Below, piece after piece: positions 1-5,608 of a stretch of 10,595 bases of DNA. The DNA comes from Methanobacteriota archaeon (GTDB taxonomy: Archaea > Thermoplasmatota > Thermoplasmata > RBG-16-68-12 > EA-27), in assembly GCA_016207545.1 (NCBI GenBank), contig JACQPO010000183.1, forward strand, positions 1 through 10,595. The letters are read 5' to 3'. The first letter of the stretch is position 1; each line of letters opens with the position of its first letter. Below the pieces are notes generated by a model. It searched no databases. It saw nothing but the letters and a program-made list of their open reading frames with translations, and was not told where the DNA came from. The position numbers were made by a program, and so were the translations under genes.

Positions 1-1
1 C

Positions 2-307
2 GTCCCGCGCGTGGACTGGCAGCGCATCTTCGTGCTCAACGAGGAATACGAGCTGCTGAGCGAGTACGCGCTGAACGACGATTGCCCGCTCGACTTCGAG
101 GACCTACAGCGGTCGATGCCCCTCGAGGGACTGAAGCACGCGAAGCCCGTGTTCCAGGGCGAGTACGCGTTCACGCCGTTCGAGGTCGACAACCTCCTGT
201 TCGTCGTGCTCACCCGCGGCGTACCGCGGATCGAGGACCGCGGCTTCATCGGCTCCCTGTTGGCGGCCGGCCGCATCCATTTCGGGTCGCCAAAGTCGCC
301 GTCGTGA
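2..307 (+). CDS. C-terminal part of an unrecognised protein (5' truncated)
   Basis: The reading frame is open from the first bases of the window to a TGA at 305-307. A GTG at position 11 could be a start, but no promoter or ribosome site is visible in the ten bases before it, so the gene most likely begins outside the window. The visible ~100 residues are a soluble mix of acidic and hydrophobic stretches, such as VFQGEYAFTPFEVDNLLFVV and a later RGVPRIEDRGFIGSLL, with no membrane segment and no cysteine cluster. The codon pattern (third-position G/C) matches the neighbours. I do not recognise the family. A compact alpha/beta domain is possible from the strand/helix alternation, but that is inference. 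Its stop lies 66 bp before the kelch gene start, and the TATA element of that gene falls in the gap, so the two are probably separate transcription units. Confidence 0.6.
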   Translation, partial: VPRVDWQRIFVLNEEYELLSEYALNDDCPLDFEDLQRSMPLEGLKHAKPVFQGEYAFTPFEVDNLLFVVLTRGVPRIEDRGFIGSLLAAGRIHFGSPKSPS

Positions 308-337
308 CGGACAAACAAACGAGTGCACCAATAAGCC

Positions 338-345
338 CTATATCC
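338..345 (+). promoter_or_regulatory. TATA box of the kelch/FN3 gene
   Basis: CTATATCC is the only AT-rich element between the preceding stop (307) and the ATG at 373. Its centre is about 31 bp before that ATG, so transcription should begin a few bases upstream of the start codon. This implies a leaderless or nearly leaderless mRNA and supports ATG 373 over an in-frame GTG at 304, which lies upstream of the box. Confidence 0.5.
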
Positions 346-372
346 GGTCCGTCCATCCACCCCCCGGGGAGG

Positions 373-3255
373 ATGGTTCGGGCCGGTACCGCGCTTCTGG
401 TAGTTGTCGTACTACTGATGGCATCGCTCGGGGCGTTTGGCGGCCTCGCCGCGGATGACGCGGCGGCATCGAATCCCCCAGGATGGGATCTTCCGCCGGT
501 CCCCGCGACCCACGAGGGGAACGTGTGGACGAACATGAATCCGGCCGGCGGCCCCGTCGCCCGCGCGGAGCACGCGATGGCGTACGACGCGGAGTCGGAC
601 CGCGTCGTCATGTTTGGCGGCTACGGCACGAGCGCCCTCGGGGACACGTGGACGTACAATCTCAACACGAACGAGTGGAGGAACATGAACCCCACGGTCG
701 CTCCGTCCCCGCGCGCGGCGTACCCCGCGATGGCGTACCATTCCGGTGCGGATCGAATAATCCTGTTCGGCGGCCAGGCTCGCGATGCCGCCGGAGATCC
801 GGTCGCGAACGGGGAGACGTGGGCGTACGACTACAATGCGAACACGTGGACGAACGTGAACCCGACAGGAGCGCCCTCTCCGCGGTTCTCCCATGGGATG
901 GCGTACGACGCGGAGTCGGATCGCGTCATCCTGTTCGGCGGATTCACGGGAAACTACAACGGCGAAACGTGGGCGTATCACCTGCAGACGAACACGTGGA
1001 CGAACATGCGGCCCGCCACCGCTCCGTCCCCGCGGAGCGGGATGGGGATGGCGTACGATGCCGAGTCGGACCGCGTCATCCTGTTCGGCGGGTATCGCGG
1101 CGTGTTCGACGGGGAGACGTGGGCGTACGACTACAATGCGAACACCTGGACGAACGTGAACCCCTCGGGAGCGCCGGCCTCGCGCATCCCGTACCAGCTC
1201 GTATACCACGACGCGGCGGACGTCATGATCCTGTTCGGCGGCTTCTCCGGCGTGTTCCGGGACGATACGTGGGCGTACGACGACGAGACGAACACGTGGA
1301 CGAACGTGAACCCTCCCACACACCCCGCCGGGCGATCGTGGCATGGCATGGCGTACGACCACGAATCCCTGCGCGTCGTCCTCTTCGGCGGGAACGTGCA
1401 GTCGGGCGCGACAACCGTGCCGACCCGGGAGGTATGGTCGTACGAGTTTTACCGCGTGCCCGGCGACCCCGCACCGCCTCGCGGCCTCCTGGCATTCCGC
1501 GGGAACCAGCAGGTGGAACTCGCGTGGCAGCCTCCGTTCTTCACGGGCGGCTTCCCGCTCACGGAGTACCGCATCTACCGCGGGACCGCCTCCGGCTCCC
1601 TCGCGTTCCTCGCGCAGGTCCCGCCCACGGACACCACGTATTCGGATCTCGGCCTCACGAACGACGTCACATACTTCTACGCGGTCACGGCCACGAATGC
1701 GGTCGGGGAGAGCCCACGGTCGAACGAGGTGTCGGCAACGCCGGCCGCGGTCCCCTCCGCGCCCCGGAACGTGCAGGCCGTGGGAGGCGACCGGCGGGTG
1801 AACCTCTCGTGGGACGCGCCCGCGGACGACGGCGGGTTCCCCGTCACGGGGTATCGCGTGTACCGCGGGACCCGATCCGGCGGCCTGGCTCCGATCGCGA
1901 ACCTCGGCGCCGTCTTCGCCTACAACGACTCCGGCGTCGTCAACGGGGTCCCGTACTACTACCAGATCTCGGCGGTGAATCAGGAAGGCGAGGGACTTCG
2001 CTCCCCGGAGCTCGTCGCGACCCCGGCCGCGGTCCCCTCCGCGCCGCAGGACCTCCGCGCGGCCGCCTTCGACCGGACGGTCGACCTCTCCTGGAGCCCC
2101 CCCGCAGACGATGGCGGCGCGACGATCACGAGCTACCGGGTGTACCGCGGGACGGCTCCCGGGGCGGCGACGTTCCTCGCGGAACTTCCCGAACTGTCCT
2201 ACGCAGACGGCGGGCTCACGAACGGGCAGACGTACTATTACGAGGTGGCCGCGGTCAATCGGGTCGGAGAAGGCGTCCGGTCCCCGGAGGTATCCGCGAC
2301 CCCCACCGCGGTGCCGAGCGCACCCCGGAACGTGACGGCGGGGGCCGGGGACGGGGAAGTCCGCCTCGCGTGGGAGCCTCCCCTCGTCGACGGCGGGAAC
2401 CCCATCACGGAGTACCGCATCTACCGCGGGCAGGTCTCCGTGGCCCTCGCGCCCCTTGCGAGCACGACCGGCCTCGAGTTCCAGGACTCCGCGGTCCAAA
2501 ACGGACAAACATACTTCTACGGGGTCAGCGCGGCGAACGTCGCCGGGGAAGGCCCGCTGTCCGAGACTGTGTCCGCGGTGCCGCGAGGCGCCCCGTCCGC
2601 TCCCCGGGACTTGCAGGCGATCCCCGCGGACCGGAGCGCGATTCTGTCCTGGTCGCCGCCGCTCGACGATGGTGGCGCGTCAATCCAGGGATACCGGATT
2701 TCCCGGGGGCAGACCTCGGGGAACCTCGCCTTCCTCGTGGAAATCGGCGACGTCACGACGCATACGGACCCCGGCCTGACGAACGGACAGAGGTACTACT
2801 ATGCGGTCGCGGCGTTCAACGAAGCCGGGGAGGGCCAGGCGTCCGCGGAGGTCACGGTGGTCGCCGGCGCGGACACGACGGACCCCACGGTTGCAATCGT
2901 CTCGCCCCCGAACGGCGCGACGCTCGCGACGACGACGGTCACGGTCACCGGCACCGCCTCGGACGACGTGGGCCTCGCGGTCGTGGAACTGAGCACGGAC
3001 GGGGTGACGTGGGCGCCCGCGGAGGGCCTGGAGTCCTGGTCCGGCACGCTCACCCTGCGGCCGGGGTCGAACACGATTCGTGCCCTGGCGACGGACCTTG
3101 CGGGGAACACCGCTACGACCGCGATTGCCGTCACGGTCGTGACGGAAGGCGTCTCCCCCGCGGCGATCGGGGTCGGCCTCCTCGTCCTGGCGATGGCGAC
3201 GCTCGCGGCGTTCCTCCTCTTCCGCCAGATGCGGAGAGGGAAGAAAGAGGCATGA
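373..3255 (+). CDS. Exported membrane-anchored kelch / fibronectin type III surface protein
   Basis: A 960-residue protein with clear modular architecture. Residues 1-33 are a signal peptide (hydrophobic run ALLVVVVLLMASLGAFGG). Six kelch-type blades follow, with blade-start tryptophans at about residues 52, 102, 159, 209, 259 and 309. Each blade carries an ILFGG/MFGG strand and a DTW.Y or ETWAY strand, giving one six-bladed propeller to about residue 362. Five FN3 domains of ~93 residues lie at about 366-458, 461-553, 555-647, 648-740 and 741-833. Each opens with a P.AP motif and contains a YR(I/V)(Y/S)RG strand. A bacterial Ig-like domain spans 837-923, a membrane helix about 930-952, and a basic tail RRGKK ends the protein. 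The expected topology is propeller and FN3 stalk outside, short tail inside. Binding to glycans, to proteins or to neighbouring cells is inferred from these folds; no catalytic residues were identified. ATG 373 was chosen from the TATA spacing. A GTG at 304 would add 23 residues before the signal peptide. Confidence 0.9.
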   Translation: MVRAGTALLVVVVLLMASLGAFGGLAADDAAASNPPGWDLPPVPATHEGNVWTNMNPAGGPVARAEHAMAYDAESDRVVMFGGYGTSALGDTWTYNLNTNEWRNMNPTVAPSPRAAYPAMAYHSGADRIILFGGQARDAAGDPVANGETWAYDYNANTWTNVNPTGAPSPRFSHGMAYDAESDRVILFGGFTGNYNGETWAYHLQTNTWTNMRPATAPSPRSGMGMAYDAESDRVILFGGYRGVFDGETWAYDYNANTWTNVNPSGAPASRIPYQLVYHDAADVMILFGGFSGVFRDDTWAYDDETNTWTNVNPPTHPAGRSWHGMAYDHESLRVVLFGGNVQSGATTVPTREVWSYEFYRVPGDPAPPRGLLAFRGNQQVELAWQPPFFTGGFPLTEYRIYRGTASGSLAFLAQVPPTDTTYSDLGLTNDVTYFYAVTATNAVGESPRSNEVSATPAAVPSAPRNVQAVGGDRRVNLSWDAPADDGGFPVTGYRVYRGTRSGGLAPIANLGAVFAYNDSGVVNGVPYYYQISAVNQEGEGLRSPELVATPAAVPSAPQDLRAAAFDRTVDLSWSPPADDGGATITSYRVYRGTAPGAATFLAELPELSYADGGLTNGQTYYYEVAAVNRVGEGVRSPEVSATPTAVPSAPRNVTAGAGDGEVRLAWEPPLVDGGNPITEYRIYRGQVSVALAPLASTTGLEFQDSAVQNGQTYFYGVSAANVAGEGPLSETVSAVPRGAPSAPRDLQAIPADRSAILSWSPPLDDGGASIQGYRISRGQTSGNLAFLVEIGDVTTHTDPGLTNGQRYYYAVAAFNEAGEGQASAEVTVVAGADTTDPTVAIVSPPNGATLATTTVTVTGTASDDVGLAVVELSTDGVTWAPAEGLESWSGTLTLRPGSNTIRALATDLAGNTATTAIAVTVVTEGVSPAAIGVGLLVLAMATLAAFLLFRQMRRGKKEA
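811..863 (+). repeat. Internal DNA repeat copy 1 (kelch blade junction)
   Basis: These 53 bases match 1111-1163 with one mismatch (G at 846, C at 1146), exactly 300 bp apart. They encode the last strand of blade 2 and the first strand of blade 3. The near-identity at synonymous sites points to recent duplication or gene conversion among blades rather than selection on protein alone. Confidence 0.85.
1111..1163 (+). repeat. Internal DNA repeat copy 2 (kelch blade junction)
   Basis: This is the partner of 811-863, with 52 of 53 bases identical. It encodes the last strand of blade 4 and the start of blade 5. A related, less perfect repeat joins blades 3 and 4 at 150-bp spacing (898-941 and 1048-1091). 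Confidence 0.85.
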
Positions 3256-3338
3256 ACCGTGTGGTCTCACCTCTTGGAATCATGGACGCGAGACGAGTCG
3301 GAAGGCCTATGTGCGTGCGTTCGCCTTGGCGGTGATCG

Positions 3339-3578
3339 ATGACGAGGAGGACGGTGTCGCAGGCTGTGGGTCTCACCCTGCTCGGCGCAGGCATCCTGCT
3401 GGCGGGCATCACCCGCACCCCAGGGTCCGCGATCACGATCGGCTTCTCGGACGTGAACATGGAGACCCACCCGTTCCTCCTCGGCGGGACAGCCCTCTTG
3501 TGGGTGGGCCTCGTCACATTCCTCGTCGGGAGTACGTCGTCCCGCGATCCCGTCACGAAGTCTGGCCCGGGGGTGTGA
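3339..3578 (+). CDS. Small two-helix membrane protein, unknown function
   Basis: A 79-residue protein with two hydrophobic segments, about residues 7-24 (leucine/glycine rich, SQAVGLTLLGAGILLAGI) and 44-64 (HPFLLGGTALLWVGLVTFLV). They are joined by a polar loop, with a basic N-terminus (MTRRT) and a polar C-terminus. Both ends are probably cytoplasmic. The start ATG is preceded by GGTGATC at 3331-3337, which matches part of the archaeal anti-SD complement though it sits very close. No good TATA box is visible, and the gene lies 83 bp downstream of the kelch/FN3 gene on the same strand, so it may be read through from there. No family recognised. Hydrophobic patterning and normal codon use argue that it is real. 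Confidence 0.6.
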   Translation: MTRRTVSQAVGLTLLGAGILLAGITRTPGSAITIGFSDVNMETHPFLLGGTALLWVGLVTFLVGSTSSRDPVTKSGPGV

Positions 3579-3631
3579 GGCTCCGCCGTCCGACGAGCCC
3601 CGTCGTCCTCAGCACGGATGCGGGGCCGGGA

Positions 3632-3745
3632 CTACCGCCCGCGGGTCCCCGCGCTCCGTCGCCCCCGGCGCCCTTTCCGACCGCCGTGACGGTACCGCTT
3701 TTCCTTCGGGCGGGCGTCCTTCGGCGGCCGCTCTTTGCGCTTCAT
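3632..3745 (-). CDS. Possible very basic 37-residue microprotein (doubtful)
   Basis: On the minus strand an ATG at 3745 opens a 37-codon frame. The product has 18 Lys/Arg residues and only 3 acidic ones, with clusters such as RKGRRGRRSAGTRGR near the C-terminus. If made, it would probably bind nucleic acid. Support: a TATA-like element at 3817-3826 reads in both directions and would place a minus-strand transcription start near 3796, about 50 nt ahead of this ATG. Against: no SD precedes the ATG, no family is recognised, and Arg/Gly-rich frames arise by chance in GC-rich DNA. An in-frame GTG at 3814 would extend it to 60 residues but lies upstream of the expected transcript start. Confidence 0.25.
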   Translation of the reverse strand: MKRKERPPKDARPKEKRYRHGGRKGRRGRRSAGTRGR

Positions 3746-3816
3746 AGGAGGGCAAAAGGCCGCCGTGGGGAAAAGGGAGGGGGTCGGGCCTCGTTCCGGT
3801 GCGTGTATGGACACCC

Positions 3817-3826
3817 TTTAAATATT
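3817..3826. promoter_or_regulatory. TATA box, nearly symmetric (TTTAAATATT)
   Basis: TTTAAATATT stands out sharply in GC-rich DNA. Read on the plus strand, it predicts transcription from about 3847, giving a leader of about 77 nt before GTG 3924. Read on the minus strand (AATATTTAAA), it predicts a start near 3796 ahead of the small basic ORF. The plus-strand assignment is preferred because the downstream gene is more credible. Confidence 0.55.
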
Positions 3827-3838
3827 CTCCGGGATGAT

Positions 3839-3892
3839 AACAGCCCAGAAAGGGATAAGCCCGCCCGCGGGCCCCTTTGCGAGATCGCTGTT
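3839..3892 (+). promoter_or_regulatory. Nested inverted repeat, candidate structured 5' leader
   Basis: Three co-axial stems can be drawn. The outer is AACAGC (3839-3844) with GCTGTT (3887-3892). The middle is AAAGGG (3849-3854) with CCCTTT (3873-3878). The inner is GCCCG (3859-3863) with CGGGC (3868-3872) around a four-base loop. The middle and inner stems are separated only by an ATAA bulge on one side. If transcription begins near 3847, the two inner stems would form at the very 5' end of the mRNA for the gene at 3924, while the outer 5' arm would lie just upstream of the transcript. It could be a cis-acting RNA element or a DNA-level operator. There is no T tract, so a terminator is unlikely. 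No known riboswitch class is recognised. Confidence 0.4.
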
Positions 3893-3923
3893 GCACGGAA
3901 AACGAGCCACACGGAAACCGCGC

Positions 3924-4196
3924 GTGGGGAAGGCGGATTCTCGGGGAGGTGACGGCCCAGTCCAGACGCTCACCCGGTACCTCGTCTTGTGGTGGCACCT
4001 CCAGAAGCTGTACGTCGGCATCTTCGAGAACGAGACGGAGGCCGCGCTCCATGCGGCCGCGCGGAACGGCGTCGTCGTGGAGTTGATTGGCCCCGACGTG
4101 TCCGTCGGTGCGGTCGAGGATTATTGGCGGCGCGACGATCGGGGCCGACCGATGCCCGCGGAGTGGCGGACCTCGCGCATCCTCGTCCCCGCGTGA
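3924..4196 (+). CDS. Unrecognised small protein
   Basis: About 90 residues. The well-patterned part runs from about 3960 to the stop and contains LTRYLVLWWHLQKLYVGIF, an alanine-rich helix (ETEAALHAAARNG), the strand VVVELIGPDVS and a basic, tryptophan-bearing C-terminus. This looks like a small alpha/beta domain; there are no cysteines and no membrane anchor. The start is uncertain. The frame is open from ATG 3834, but that codon lies only about 8 bp after the TATA box and so upstream of the likely transcript start. GTG 3924 is the first standard start in the latter part of the leader. A strong SD-like GGGGAGGTGA at 3943-3952 has no ATG, GTG or TTG at normal spacing after it. TTG 3987 is a further option. 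Family and function are unknown. Confidence 0.55.
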   Translation: MGKADSRGGDGPVQTLTRYLVLWWHLQKLYVGIFENETEAALHAAARNGVVVELIGPDVSVGAVEDYWRRDDRGRPMPAEWRTSRILVPA

Positions 4197-4210
4197 CGCC
4201 CACCGAAGCG

Positions 4211-4218
4211 TATTTATC
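4211..4218 (+). promoter_or_regulatory. TATA box of the gene at 4254
   Basis: TATTTATC lies 15 bp after the preceding stop and about 40 bp before ATG 4254. It predicts transcription from about 4240, giving a short leader that just includes the SD site at 4242-4246. Confidence 0.5.
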
Positions 4219-4241
4219 GCGCACCCCCGTACCACGCGATC

Positions 4242-4246
4242 GGAGG
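4242..4246 (+). promoter_or_regulatory. Shine-Dalgarno site for the gene at 4254
   Basis: GGAGG ends seven bases before ATG 4254, an ideal spacing that fixes this start codon. Confidence 0.7.
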
Positions 4247-4253
4247 AACTCCG

Positions 4254-4643
4254 ATGGATCGCGTGTCCGTGCCGTTCGTGAACGCGGATCGTCCGGAACG
4301 GTTCGGATCCCTCGCGGTCGACGATGATAACCGCGTCGTCCTCCGCGTGAGTCCTCGCCTTGGGCAGGCGCTCGAGGCCGCCGTGTCGAGCCCGGCGGTG
4401 GACCTCCGTCCCCTCCAGTTCGACCACCATGCGGGGGGCCTCGCGTTCGGCGCCGCCCTGGCAAAGGGCCTGCGCGCGAACCTGCTGGAATGCGACCTCG
4501 TCGCGGGCGCGCTCGAGATTCGCGGATACCTCTCCGGCGGCTGGGTCCGCCTCACCCTCCAGCCAGGGGACTTCGATCCGGACGCCGCCTGGGACTTCGT
4601 GTTGGCGGTGAACGAGGCGAAGCTCGAGGCGGCGAGGGCCTAG
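4254..4643 (+). CDS. Unrecognised soluble protein, 129 residues
   Basis: The product opens with MDRVSVPFVNADRPERFGSL and continues with alternating short strands and helices. Features include LRVSPRLGQALEAAV, a histidine pair in FDHHAGGL, a small-residue helix AFGAALAKGL, and a C-terminal helix ending NEAKLEAARA. There is no signal peptide, membrane helix or cysteine motif. A TATA box at 4211 and a well-spaced GGAGG at 4242 give it its own promoter and a secure start. The stop codon overlaps that of the convergent gene at 4640-5014. I do not recognise the family; the fold appears to be mixed alpha/beta. Codon use matches the surrounding genes, so transfer is not suggested. Confidence 0.7.
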   Translation: MDRVSVPFVNADRPERFGSLAVDDDNRVVLRVSPRLGQALEAAVSSPAVDLRPLQFDHHAGGLAFGAALAKGLRANLLECDLVAGALEIRGYLSGGWVRLTLQPGDFDPDAAWDFVLAVNEAKLEAARA

Positions 4644-5014
4644 CCGAACTCCCGACCCACACGGCGCCCGTGGGACTCGTGGATCTTCTCGAACCGTTCC
4701 CGCGCGGCAACGTTCGGCTCGACGACCTCGAACTCCGCGAGGTAGTTCCGGTCCTTATACACGATGTACGGCCGGCCGGCGCGCTCGACCTTGATGATGA
4801 GGTTCACGTCGCCGCCGCCCTCCGGACCCTCGAACAGGGTGTAGAACCCGAGGAAGTGGCCCTCGATCACCTCGAACCCCTGCTCCCCGTAGTAGAACTT
4901 CCACCGCACGCGGTCCCCCACGTAGACGTCCATGTGGCCGAGGAGCCGGTCGTCGACGACGCCCGTCTCCCGGAGCACGCGGCGCTCCTCCTCGCTCGGG
5001 TCCTGCTCCGTCAC
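4640..5014 (-). CDS. Unrecognised protein with a predicted small beta-barrel core
   Basis: 124 residues, with an acidic N-terminus (MTEQDPSEEERRVLRETG). The central region alternates strands: DVYVGDRVRWKFYYGEQGFE, then EVIEGHFLGFYTLF, DVNLIIKVERAG, RPYIVYKDRNYLAEFEVVEP. A charged C-terminal helix follows. The strand-turn-strand pattern with a G.FLGF element resembles SH3- or Sm-like small barrels, but this is inference from patterning, not a family match. The start is a GTG at 5014. A TATA element on the minus strand (TTTAAG, 5043-5038) is centred about 26 bp upstream, so the mRNA is probably leaderless at that GTG. There is no SD. It converges on the gene at 4254-4643, with overlapping stops. 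Confidence 0.7.
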   Translation of the reverse strand: MTEQDPSEEERRVLRETGVVDDRLLGHMDVYVGDRVRWKFYYGEQGFEVIEGHFLGFYTLFEGPEGGGDVNLIIKVERAGRPYIVYKDRNYLAEFEVVEPNVAARERFEKIHESHGRRVGREFG

Positions 5015-5037
5015 GGTGCCCGCATTCCGGCGGGCGG

Positions 5038-5043
5038 CTTAAA
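5038..5043 (-). promoter_or_regulatory. TATA box of the minus-strand gene at 5014
   Basis: TTTAAG on the minus strand, within GGGTTTAAGCC, lies in otherwise very GC-rich DNA. Its centre is about 26 bp upstream of GTG 5014, the spacing expected when transcription starts at the start codon. The element is close to symmetric and might also serve the plus-strand gene at 5103, with a leader of about 36 nt. Confidence 0.5.
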
Positions 5044-5102
5044 CCCTGTCCCGGGAGGCCCGGGAGGGAAGGATTCTTGAGCGACCCTCCGATACGGGCG
5101 TC

Positions 5103-5564
5103 ATGCGCACCCTCCCCCTCGCGTCGCTCGTCCTTGTGTTGCTCGGCGGCGTGGTCGCCGCGGAAAGCGGGACCGTCACGATCCTTCCGGGGGGACGGCA
5201 GGACGTCCTGACCCTTACCCTCGGGAGCGGCGAGACCGTCGACTACTCGTGGACCGCGACCGGCTCCGTCGAGTTCACAATCCAGCGCGCGGGCACGAAC
5301 GAGCTCGTGAGCACGGGCCAGGTCGGGTCGGGCTCGTTCACGGCCCCCTCGGACGGCACGTACGTGTTCACGTTCCGCAACCGAACGCCGACGACGACCT
5401 CCGTCACCTGGTCCGTCGACCGGCGCGCCGTCAGTGCGGGGCTGTGGATCTTCGTGGCCCTCTTGGCGGTGCTCGCGGCCCTCGTCGCGATCGGGCTATG
5501 GCAACGCGCGAGGCGGCGGCGGCCGTGGGGACCGATGCCCCCGCAGCCGCCGCCACCGCGATAA
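5103..5564 (+). CDS. Exported GOLD/p24-like domain protein with membrane anchor
   Basis: 153 residues. Residues 1-20 form a signal peptide (ASLVLVLLGGVVAA). The region ~24-106 is a beta-rich domain with the pattern seen in GOLD/emp24-like domains: a strand pair around LTLTLGSGETVDYSW, a strand EFTIQRAG, then SGSFTAPSDGTYVFTFRN and a final strand SVTWSV. A single helix at about 112-132 anchors it, followed by RARRRRP and a proline-rich tail ending PPQPPPPR. Topology should be beta domain outside, basic/proline tail inside. GOLD domains in eukaryotic p24 proteins act in membrane traffic; in archaea similar small proteins are of unknown role. The beta domain could instead be a generic pre-peptidase-like or jelly-roll domain. 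No SD is visible ahead of the ATG. The gene lies between a divergent neighbour on the left and convergent glnA on the right, so it stands alone. Confidence 0.75.
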   Translation: MRTLPLASLVLVLLGGVVAAESGTVTILPGGRQDVLTLTLGSGETVDYSWTATGSVEFTIQRAGTNELVSTGQVGSGSFTAPSDGTYVFTFRNRTPTTTSVTWSVDRRAVSAGLWIFVALLAVLAALVAIGLWQRARRRRPWGPMPPQPPPPR

Positions 5565-5608
5565 GCTCGCGACACGGCGCGACCCGGAGGCTTGCGGCTC
5601 TCGAGCGC

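Larger units (their letters stand above)
3579..3923. other. 345-base region without a confident gene
   Basis: The left half (3579-3810) is GC-rich, with no convincing plus-strand gene. It overlaps a doubtful minus-strand ORF (3632-3745). The right half holds a strong TATA-like element (3817-3826), a nested inverted repeat (3839-3892) and the presumed 5' leader of the gene at 3924. No tRNA-like cloverleaf or recognised archaeal RNA core (RNase P, SRP) was found on reading both strands. Confidence 0.6.

Noticed and set aside
304..372. GTG 304 as start of the kelch/FN3 gene (GTGA overlap with the previous stop)
   Set aside because: It lies upstream of the TATA box and would put 23 polar residues ahead of the signal peptide. 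ATG 373 fits both signals better.
811..1163. Regular direct repeats considered as CRISPR-like array
   Set aside because: The repeats encode kelch blades in frame at 150-bp multiples, with coding sequence rather than unique spacers between them.
412..2508. Minus-strand open frame of 698 codons opposite the kelch/FN3 gene
   Set aside because: The translation is Arg/Val/Gly/His low-complexity text mirroring the repeats of the real gene. The plus strand shows signal peptide, kelch, FN3 and anchor in order.
483..3335. Plus-strand open frame of 950 codons in another phase across the kelch/FN3 gene
   Set aside because: Arg/Gly/Pro-rich shadow frame caused by high GC. It has no domain logic and no promoter or SD.
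3697..3790. GC-rich stem-prone stretch considered as a stable RNA gene or intrinsic terminator
   Set aside because: No T tract follows, no tRNA cloverleaf or known RNA core is seen, and GC-rich pairing here is expected by chance.
3609..4430. Minus-strand frame of 273 codons across 3609-4430
   Set aside because: It overlaps the better-supported gene at 4254, with its SD and TATA box, and crosses the TATA/hairpin region. Composition is shadow-like.
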